A stretch of 9,108 bases of DNA. Origin: JBAZFF01 sp041653495 (GTDB lineage: Bacteria; Patescibacteriota; Minisyncoccia; Minisyncoccales; RBG-13-42-11). The notes under the pieces are model-generated. The model did not search any database and was not told where the DNA came from. It saw only the letters and a list, made by a program, of their open reading frames with translations. Both the position numbers and the translations under genes were made by a program. The stretch lies in contig JBAZFF010000019.1 of NCBI GenBank assembly GCA_041653495.1, positions 1 to 9,108 on the forward strand, given 5' to 3'. Shown one piece after another: positions 1 to 5,364 of this stretch (position 1 is the first letter of the stretch; each line of letters starts with the position of its first letter).

Positions 1-2
1 GT

Positions 3-725
3 TATAAGTCTTTGCCAAAGCATCACCCTGAGGATTTCGTGGACGCACTAAATGCCTATCTAAAGAAGAGAGAGGTTCTCTTTGCGATCATGGAAGATGC
101 TCTTCCCTCTTTGAAATATCCTTGGGACCTTTTAAAGATATCCAAATTCATGTTTTCGGGCAAATTGAACAACTATATTGCTCCTTCGGCTACAATAGGA
201 AAGAATGCTTTGATTTCTGACAATGTTTATATCGGGGAAAATGTTGTAATAGGAGATAACACTATTATTTCAGATGATTGCTATATTGGGGATAATTGCA
301 AGATTGGTCCTAATAATGTTTTGAGGGGGCCGGTAGTTTTAGAGAAGGATGTTTTGACCGGATCTTTTATGGAAATTAAGAATTCAATAATCCAGGAAGG
401 AACACATTTCCATTCAGGATATATAGGAGATTCTGTCGTTGGCCAGAATTGCAGATTTGGGGCGGGATTTATCACCGCCAACAGGAGGGTAGACAGAGAG
501 AATATTAAAAGCATTATTAAAGGAAGTAAGGTGGACACAGGGTTAACTTATTTTGGCTGTGTCGTCGGGGACAACAGCAAATTTGGCATTCATTCGGGCA
601 CCATGCCCGGAGTTTTAATAGGGAGCGATTGTCTTGTGGGGCCTGGAACTTTGGTTTTCGAGAATTTAGAGGATAAAACTACTTTCTATAGTGAGTTTAA
701 GAATCACAAGGAGGTCAGGAAGTAA
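3..725 (+). CDS. GlmU-like sugar-phosphate nucleotidylyltransferase, C-terminal left-handed beta-helix part (5' end cut by window edge)
   Basis: The frame is open to the left edge, so the TTG at 12 is probably not the real start and the N-terminal nucleotidyltransferase domain lies outside the window. Near the start is a YPWDLL motif, which in GlmU-like and archaeal-type sugar-1-phosphate nucleotidylyltransferases closes the catalytic domain. After it come imperfect hexapeptide repeats (IGKNAL, IGENVV, IGDNTI, IGDNCK, IGSDCL), which form a left-handed beta-helix. The stretch YIGDSVVGQNCRFGAGFITAN closely resembles the acetyltransferase half of GlmU (family knowledge). The likely role is making a nucleotide sugar such as UDP-GlcNAc or dTDP-glucose for envelope polysaccharide; the exact sugar cannot be read from this half. 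The stop at 723-725 lies only 5 bases before the next promoter. The fold is confident, the substrate is not. Confidence 0.85.
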   Translation, partial: YKSLPKHHPEDFVDALNAYLKKREVLFAIMEDALPSLKYPWDLLKISKFMFSGKLNNYIAPSATIGKNALISDNVYIGENVVIGDNTIISDDCYIGDNCKIGPNNVLRGPVVLEKDVLTGSFMEIKNSIIQEGTHFHSGYIGDSVVGQNCRFGAGFITANRRVDRENIKSIIKGSKVDTGLTYFGCVVGDNSKFGIHSGTMPGVLIGSDCLVGPGTLVFENLEDKTTFYSEFKNHKEVRK

Positions 726-730
726 TAGCA

Positions 731-759
731 TTGACAAAGATTGCTATTTAGTATATGTT
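731..759 (+). promoter_or_regulatory. Strong sigma-70-type promoter for the candidate RNA gene
   Basis: A perfect -35 TTGACA (731-736), a 17-base spacer, and TATGTT (754-759) as the -10. Transcription would begin near 766, about 4 bases before the first stable hairpin of the downstream RNA. The -35 starts 5 bases after the upstream stop codon. There is no ORF of normal size behind it before the terminator at 1028-1068, which points to an RNA product. Confidence 0.65.
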
Positions 760-765
760 CTTTAT

Positions 766-1068
766 ATTAAGCTCAAAACATCCGTAGTTTTCTCGGAGCT
801 GGGAAAGGAAGGCTAGTAGAATGATTCAAATTAAAGGGGAAAGCGGATGACGCTCCTTCAAAGGAATTGGAAAAAATATCTTACCGGCCGCGGCGCCCGC
901 CAACAGGCGCCGGATTGTACCCTGGTTGATGAGTAGATGAAAGGAGAACCGCCATGTATCGATTTACTTGACGAGTTTCATAAAACTGAATCCGCTGCCG
1001 CTTCCGTATTTCCCATTTCTTGGATTCCCCCTTCTTACTATTAAACATAAGGAGGGGGACATTTTTTT
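766..1068 (+). ncRNA. Candidate structured non-coding RNA of about 300 nt, family not recognised
   Basis: The locus is bounded by a strong promoter and an intrinsic terminator and has no long ORF. Hairpins read by eye: 770-779 with 787-791 and 796-800 (10 bp, 7-nt loop, 4-nt bulge); 834-837/855-858 plus 842-845/851-854 around loop GATGA; 891-897/906-912 (CGGCGCC/GGCGCCG, very GC-rich for this genome); 974-978/983-987 (AGTTT/AAACT); 988-993/1022-1027 (GAATCC/GGATTC). GGAAGGC at 807-813 can also pair with 997-1005 over a 2-base bulge, which would join the two ends. I looked for tmRNA, RNase P RNA, SRP RNA and T-box signatures and found no convincing set. It could instead be a long regulated leader of tsaC ending in an attenuator. 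An RNA here is likely; its identity is unknown. Confidence 0.5.
1028..1068 (+). terminator. Intrinsic terminator of the candidate RNA
   Basis: A stem that starts with four or five C:G pairs (CCCCCTTCTT at 1027-1036 against AAGGAGGGGG at 1049-1058, one G:U pair) with a 12-base loop, followed after ACA by seven T residues (1062-1068). It separates the RNA locus from tsaC, or could act as an attenuator if anti-terminated. Base 1027 can alternatively pair in the adjacent GAATCC/GGATTC stem. Confidence 0.8.
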
Positions 1069-1081
1069 ATAAGAAGATAAC

Positions 1082-1098
1082 TATGATATATTTATAAG
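1082..1098 (+). promoter_or_regulatory. Possible -10 element giving a near-leaderless tsaC mRNA
   Basis: TATGAT (1082-1087) lies 11 bases before the tsaC ATG, the same spacing as the -10 of mfd. No convincing -35 is visible, and there is no Shine-Dalgarno before the ATG. If used, the 5' UTR would be only about 4 bases. Weak on its own, but the repeated pattern in this window adds support. Confidence 0.35.
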
Positions 1099-1671
1099 AT
1101 GGAGGTTATTAAAGAGGCCAAAGTAAAAATTGATGATTTGGAAGACTTATTAAGGGAGGGAAAGATTTTGACTTTGCCCACGGATACAGTTTACGGATTA
1201 GTTTGCAATGCCAGCAATAAAGAAGCAGTTGAAAGAGTCTTTGAAATTAAAGGAAGAGATATTAAAAAGCCAATCTCTGTTTTTGTCAGAGATATTAAAA
1301 TGGCGGAGAGCTTAGCTGAAATTAGTAAAGAGCAAGAAGAATTCTTGAAAACAGCTTGGCCGGGAAAAGTAACAGTAGTCTTAAAAAGAAAAAGAGGGAG
1401 GAAGCTGTTCGGAATAGACAAGGAAACTATTGCTTTGAGGATTCCCGACCACAAATTAATTAAAAATTTGTTTAAGTTGATAGACTTCCCTCTTTCTGGC
1501 ACTTCTGCTAATTTATCCGGAGAAGATTCGGCTATAGAGACAAAAGAATTATTGAAACAATTCAAAACTAAAGGGCCTGATTTGATAGTAGATGGAGGTA
1601 AGCTTAAAGAAAGAAAGCCTTCCGTCATATTTGATCTGACCAAGAACCCGATAAGAATATTAAGACAATGA
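1099..1671 (+). CDS. tsaC: L-threonylcarbamoyladenylate synthase (TsaC/Sua5, YrdC domain)
   Basis: This enzyme makes threonylcarbamoyl-AMP from threonine, bicarbonate and ATP, the first step of the t6A37 modification of ANN-decoding tRNAs, in the cytosol. The 190-residue protein is essentially one YrdC domain, as in short TsaC, without the extra C-terminal Sua5 domain. Visible motifs: PTDTVYGL (27-34), KGR...KPIS (51-60), WPGKVTVVL (87-95), LRIPDH (113-118), SGTSANLSG (133-141) and PSVIFDL (174-180), which line the ATP/threonine pocket in the family. ATG 1099 is the only sensible start; no Shine-Dalgarno precedes it. Its TGA overlaps the tsaD ATG by 4 bases (ATGA), so the two t6A enzymes are probably translationally coupled. 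TsaB and TsaE partners are not in the window. Confidence 0.95.
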   Translation: MEVIKEAKVKIDDLEDLLREGKILTLPTDTVYGLVCNASNKEAVERVFEIKGRDIKKPISVFVRDIKMAESLAEISKEQEEFLKTAWPGKVTVVLKRKRGRKLFGIDKETIALRIPDHKLIKNLFKLIDFPLSGTSANLSGEDSAIETKELLKQFKTKGPDLIVDGGKLKERKPSVIFDLTKNPIRILRQ

Positions 1672-2681
1672 GGATATTAGCCATAGAAACATCGTGCGAC
1701 GATACAAGCGTAGCCTTAGTGGAGGATAAGGGCGGTTTTAAGGTTTTGGAGAACATAGTGTCTTCGCAGATAAAAGTCCACAAGAAATGGGGTGGGGTAG
1801 TGCCAAACTTAGCAAAGAGAGAGCATCAAAAGAACCTGCCTCTCATAATAAACAAAATCATCAGAGGCTCTGATCCTGATTTTATTGCCGTAACCAACGG
1901 CCCCGGTTTGGAGCCTTGCTTATGGGTGGGAATAAATTTCGCTATAGACCTGGCCGAAAGATTGAAGAAGCCATTAATTCCGGTCAATCATATAGAAAGC
2001 CATCTTTTGGCCAATTGGGCGGAATTAGGGGGGAAGGAAGTTAAATTCCCTGCTCTGGCTTTGATTGTTTCGGGCGGTCATACTATTTTGATCTTGGTTA
2101 AAGGCATAGGGAGATACGAAATGGTGGGAGAGACGAGAGATGATGCGGCAGGAGAATGTTTTGACAAGATTGCAAAGATTTTGGGTTTAGGGTACCCAGG
2201 CGGTCCCATTGTTTCTCAGAAGGCATCTGAATTAAAAAAGAGAAAATATGACATAAAGCTTCCGAGGCCCATGATTTACCAGAAGAATTACGACTTCAGC
2301 TTTTCTGGCTTAAAGACAGCGGTATTATATGAATTTCAGAACAGAAGCCTTAAAATAAGGAAATCAAAAGACTATATAAGGGAAATTTGTTTCGAGGCTC
2401 AGGAGGCGATAACAGATGTCTTATTAAGGAAAACAATTAAGGCGGCAAATGATTTCAAGGTAAATACCATAATTTTAGGAGGAGGAGTGGTTGCTAATAA
2501 GTCTTTGAGGGAAAAGTTTAAAAAAGCAGCCGAAGAAGCCGGCTTAGAAATAGTCCTTCCCTCCGCCGAATATTGCACCGACAATGCCGTAATGACGGCC
2601 ATAACAGCCTTCTTTAACAGAGATAAAGCCGGAGATTGGAAAGATTTATCGGCTGATGCTAACCTTAAGATAGGAAAATGA
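1668..2681 (+). CDS. tsaD: tRNA N6-adenosine threonylcarbamoyltransferase TsaD (Gcp/Kae1/Qri7 family)
   Basis: TsaD transfers the threonylcarbamoyl group from TC-AMP (made by the preceding gene product) to A37 of tRNA; in bacteria it normally acts with TsaB and TsaE. The 337-residue length is typical. An ASKHA-type ATPase fold is indicated by IETSCDDTS (6-14), SGGHT (135-139), GETRDDAAGECFDK (154-167) and GGGVVAN (271-277). The metal ligands are present: the two histidines of HIESH (H108, H112) and the Asp of CTDNA (D305). The segment PGLEPCLWVG (79-88) differs from the more usual small-residue version but the surroundings are intact. It overlaps tsaC by ATGA at the 5' end and the PAP2 gene by ATGA at the 3' end. 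Identification is secure. Confidence 0.97.
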   Translation: MRILAIETSCDDTSVALVEDKGGFKVLENIVSSQIKVHKKWGGVVPNLAKREHQKNLPLIINKIIRGSDPDFIAVTNGPGLEPCLWVGINFAIDLAERLKKPLIPVNHIESHLLANWAELGGKEVKFPALALIVSGGHTILILVKGIGRYEMVGETRDDAAGECFDKIAKILGLGYPGGPIVSQKASELKKRKYDIKLPRPMIYQKNYDFSFSGLKTAVLYEFQNRSLKIRKSKDYIREICFEAQEAITDVLLRKTIKAANDFKVNTIILGGGVVANKSLREKFKKAAEEAGLEIVLPSAEYCTDNAVMTAITAFFNRDKAGDWKDLSADANLKIGK

Positions 2682-3181
2682 ACTGGAATACGTCTTTATT
2701 TGAATCAATAAACCAATATGCGGGGAAGTGCGGGTGCTTTGACGCGCTGGCAGTTTTCTTTTCGGAATACCTTCAATATTTCTTGGTTTTGGCTTTTATT
2801 ATTTTATTGATGAAGAATTTTAATAAATACCAGCCTCTGTTTTTGAGAGTAACGGCGGCAGCCGTCTTGTCCAGGCTGGTAATTACGGAAATAATAAGGA
2901 GCATTTGGAATGTTTCCAGGCCGTTTGTCGGAAACAACGTAAACCTTCTGATAGAGCACTCTTCTTCCCCCTCTTTCCCTTCAGGGCACGCTTCCTTCTT
3001 TTTTGCTATATCTACGGTAGTTTATTTCTATAATAAAAAGGCAGGAATTATTCTTTTAATCGCAAGCATCTTAGTCTCGCTTTTCAGGGTTTTTACCGGG
3101 ATACATTGGCCGGCGGACGTAATAGCCGGAGCTGCCGTCGGAATATTATCAGGCTGGATTATTTCCAAGATCTTCAAATAA
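2678..3181 (+). CDS. PAP2-family membrane phosphatase (probable undecaprenyl-diphosphate or lipid phosphatase)
   Basis: A 167-residue integral membrane protein with all three PAP2 signature blocks. Block 1 is RSIWNVSRP (74-82) with Arg in place of the usual first Lys of K-x6-RP. Block 2 is FPSGH (100-104). Block 3 is R-x5-H-x3-D (R137, H143, D147); H143 would be the phospho-enzyme nucleophile and H104 the acid/base. Hydrophobic segments lie around 30-45, 57-72, 106-118, 121-137 and 147-165. The PgpB/BcrC-like group removes phosphate from undecaprenyl diphosphate or phosphatidylglycerol phosphate at the outer face of the membrane; lipid carrier recycling for peptidoglycan or glycan export is the likely job, but the substrate is inferred. 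The start ATG 2678 overlaps the tsaD stop (ATGA), so it is the last gene of the tsaC-tsaD operon. Confidence 0.88.
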   Translation: MNWNTSLFESINQYAGKCGCFDALAVFFSEYLQYFLVLAFIILLMKNFNKYQPLFLRVTAAAVLSRLVITEIIRSIWNVSRPFVGNNVNLLIEHSSSPSFPSGHASFFFAISTVVYFYNKKAGIILLIASILVSLFRVFTGIHWPADVIAGAAVGILSGWIISKIFK

Positions 3182-3194
3182 GCATATGTAAACT

Positions 3195-3223
3195 AAAAAC
3201 ATTCTTTTGGGGAATGTTTTTTT
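3195..3223. terminator. Bidirectional intrinsic terminator between convergent units
   Basis: AAAAACATTC (3195-3204) pairs with GAATGTTTTT (3212-3221) around a 7-base loop: 10 bp, with a T run (3217-3223) on the + strand and five T on the - strand. It ends the tsaC-tsaD-PAP2 operon on + and the mfd-topA-tRNA unit on -. Confidence 0.75.
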
Positions 3224-3225
3224 AG

Positions 3226-3309
3226 TGCCGCGGGTGGGACTCGAACCCACACAGGATTACTCCTATACGATTTTGAGTCGTACGCGTAAACCAGTTCCGC
3301 CACCGCGGC
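3226..3309 (-). tRNA. tRNA-Leu (anticodon CAA)
   Basis: Read on the - strand, GCCGCGG (5') pairs with CCGCGGC before the discriminator A. The anticodon stem is TACGA/TCGTA with loop CTCAAAA, giving anticodon CAA, which reads UUG. A long variable arm (AGGAG-TAA-TCCT) marks a class II tRNA, as expected for leucine. The T arm is GTGGG-TTCGAGT-CCCAC. Total length is 84 bases. The CCA end is not encoded (next bases CTA), so CCA-adding enzyme is needed. The gene begins 14 bases after the topA stop and is probably cotranscribed with topA, then cut out; the bidirectional terminator follows at once. Confidence 0.96.
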
Positions 3310-3323
3310 ATAGAGCTATTTTA

Positions 3324-5360
3324 TTACATTTTCTCTTCTTTTTCAACCTTATAGACACACTCTTTATTTGAGCATTTTATCCATTTTTTACCTGATTCCA
3401 CGAGCATAGCGTTGCATTTCGGGCAGAATTTTCCGGTGGGTTTGTACCATAAGGCATAATCGCACTTAGGATAATTACTGCAGCCGTAAAAAACTTTTTT
3501 AGTCCTCGTTCTTTTCGGGACTAACTCTCCTTCTTTACACTTCGGGCACTGGATATTAAGATTGTTCTGCTCTAAAGATTCAGTATATTTGCACTTTGGG
3601 AAATTTGAGCAGGCGTAAAACCTTCCATATCTTCCAAGTTTTATTATTAAAGGAGAGGAGCATTTGGGGCAGATTTTATCTGTGGGAGTCTCGGCGATCT
3701 CCTTCTTCTCTATTGATTTATATTTTTCTTCCAGATTATCCATGAAAGGATCGTAGAATTCTTCTATCACTGGCAAGAGCTTCTTCTCTCCTTGAGCTAC
3801 CTTGTCCAGCTCTTCCTCCATCTGAGCGGTAAAGTTGATATCCACCACCTGGGGGAAATTCTCAACCAAGAGGTCATTAACCACTGTGCCGATTTCAGTA
3901 GGCTGGAACCTCCTTTGTTCGTTCTTCTCTATGTAATTCCTATCTTGAATATTAGAAAGAATAGGAGCGTATGTGGAAGGTCTCCCTATCCCGTTTTCTT
4001 CTAAAGCCTTAATTAAAGAAGCTTCATTATATCTTGCCGGAGGCTGGGTAAAATGTTGCTCAGGCTTCAATTCTTTCAAATCCAAGATATCTTTTACTTT
4101 GAGTTCGGGAATTTCTTTTTCTTCAAATTTGATCGGGTAGATTCTCAAGAATCCGTCAAACTTCAATATTTGCCCAGAGACTCTGAATCCGTAGATGCCG
4201 GCCCTAATATCCGCAGTGTGCGTGTTAAAGACAGCCTTAGACATCTGGCTGGCCACGAATCTTTTCCATATCAAGACGTAAAGCCTATGCTGTTTCTCGT
4301 CCATCTTTAAAGATTCGGGAGTTTTGTCCGGGTAGCTTGGCCTTATTGCTTCGTGCGCCTCTTGGGCTCCTTTACTTTTAGTTTTGAATCTTCTGGGGAA
4401 TCCCTCCCAGTATTTTTCCCCATATTCTTTGATAATGAAGTCTTTGGCGGCAAACAAGGATTGCTCAGAGAGATTCAAAGAATCTGTCCTGTGATAGGTT
4501 ATGAATCCGTTTTCATATAGCTTCTGAGCAAGAGACATTGTGAACTTTGCGGAATAGCCGAGCTTTTTTGAAGCCTCCTGCTGCAGAGTAGAGGTAGTGA
4601 AAGGGGGGAGGGGGCTTCTGCTTACTTCTTTTTTCTCAACGCTTTCCACTTCGTAAGTTGCGCCCTCCAGTTCTCCTAATATTTTTTTGGCTTCCTGCTC
4701 ATTCTTGATTTCAAGCTTGTCTATCGGCTTGCCGTCTTTCTTAACCAAACTTGCTTCAAATTCATTTACATCTTTTCTCAGCAAAGCAATAACACTCCAA
4801 TATTCCTGGGGTTTGAATTTTTCAATCTCTCTTTCTCTTTCAACCACCAATCTTAAAGCTACAGACTGCACTCTTCCTGCGGACAGGCCCCTTGCTATTT
4901 TTTTCCATAAGAACGGGGAGAGCTTATATCCTACTATTCTGTCCAGCATTCTTCTGGCCTGCTGGGCGTCCACCAAATCCATGTTTATCTTTCTTGGATT
5001 CTTCAAAGCTTCCCTGATCGCGGATTCGGTTATTTCATGGAAGGCTATTCTTTGATAATTGTCTTTCAGCCCCAGAATATAAGAAAGGTGATAGGCGATT
5101 GCTTCTCCTTCCCTGTCCTCATCAGTGGCCAAGATAACATTCTTGGATTCCTTAGCTTCTTTCTTCAGCAGGTTTACGTTCTTTCTGGCTCTTGTCGGGA
5201 TTACATATTCAGGCTTAAAATCATTCTCAACATCAATCCCTAATTTGCTTTTGGGCAAATCGCGGACATGACCATAAGAAGAGAGGACCTTATAGTCCTT
5301 TCCCAATAATTTGGATATTGTTTTAGATTTTGTCGGAGATTCGACTATAACTAAGTTCAT
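3324..5360 (-). CDS. topA: DNA topoisomerase I (type IA, with three C-terminal zinc ribbons)
   Basis: TopA relaxes negative supercoils by passing one strand through a transient single-strand break. With the start at 5360 the protein has 678 residues; this start is chosen because the family begins directly with (M)NLVIVESPTK. Toprim residues: E7 and K11 in VESPTK, and D80/D82/E84 in TDEDREGE. The catalytic tyrosine is Y289 in ITYHRTDS, with R291 beside it. The GIGRPSTYA segment lies near 457-465. Three four-Cys zinc ribbons follow at about 564-590, 605-633 and 646-668, as in many bacterial TopA; the protein ends shortly after the last. A longer frame runs to 5396 inside mfd, but the first 12 residues look non-homologous. 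There are 4 bases between the mfd stop and this ATG and no clear Shine-Dalgarno, so expression probably depends on mfd translation. Confidence 0.96.
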   Translation of the reverse strand: MNLVIVESPTKSKTISKLLGKDYKVLSSYGHVRDLPKSKLGIDVENDFKPEYVIPTRARKNVNLLKKEAKESKNVILATDEDREGEAIAYHLSYILGLKDNYQRIAFHEITESAIREALKNPRKINMDLVDAQQARRMLDRIVGYKLSPFLWKKIARGLSAGRVQSVALRLVVEREREIEKFKPQEYWSVIALLRKDVNEFEASLVKKDGKPIDKLEIKNEQEAKKILGELEGATYEVESVEKKEVSRSPLPPFTTSTLQQEASKKLGYSAKFTMSLAQKLYENGFITYHRTDSLNLSEQSLFAAKDFIIKEYGEKYWEGFPRRFKTKSKGAQEAHEAIRPSYPDKTPESLKMDEKQHRLYVLIWKRFVASQMSKAVFNTHTADIRAGIYGFRVSGQILKFDGFLRIYPIKFEEKEIPELKVKDILDLKELKPEQHFTQPPARYNEASLIKALEENGIGRPSTYAPILSNIQDRNYIEKNEQRRFQPTEIGTVVNDLLVENFPQVVDINFTAQMEEELDKVAQGEKKLLPVIEEFYDPFMDNLEEKYKSIEKKEIAETPTDKICPKCSSPLIIKLGRYGRFYACSNFPKCKYTESLEQNNLNIQCPKCKEGELVPKRTRTKKVFYGCSNYPKCDYALWYKPTGKFCPKCNAMLVESGKKWIKCSNKECVYKVEKEEKM

Positions 5361-5364
5361 ATTT

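Noticed and set aside
766..1068. RNase P RNA: GGGAAAGGAAGGCT (801-814) looks a little like the start of conserved region I, TAGATGAA occurs at 935-942, and ACTGAATCCG near 985 recalls the 3' conserved region.
   Set aside because: The universal conserved bases of the catalytic core and the specificity-domain motifs are not found, and spacing does not fit. The resemblance is too weak to name the RNA.
766..1068. tmRNA or T-box leader.
   Set aside because: There is no tRNA-like T arm (GGTTCGA or similar), no tag ending in Leu-Ala-Ala, and no T-box TGGNACCGCG antiterminator sequence; the downstream gene is also not a T-box type target.
1191..1643. Long reverse-strand open frame opposite tsaC (also those opposite the first gene, topA and mfd).
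   Set aside because: These are shadows of well-identified genes, with low-complexity Ser/Leu/Phe-rich translations and no starts or motifs of their own.
1668..2681. Recoding of TGA as glycine, as in some CPR phyla.
   Set aside because: tsaC and tsaD both end in TGA exactly where their families end, and the next genes start in the ATGA overlaps; no internal TGA is needed in any gene.
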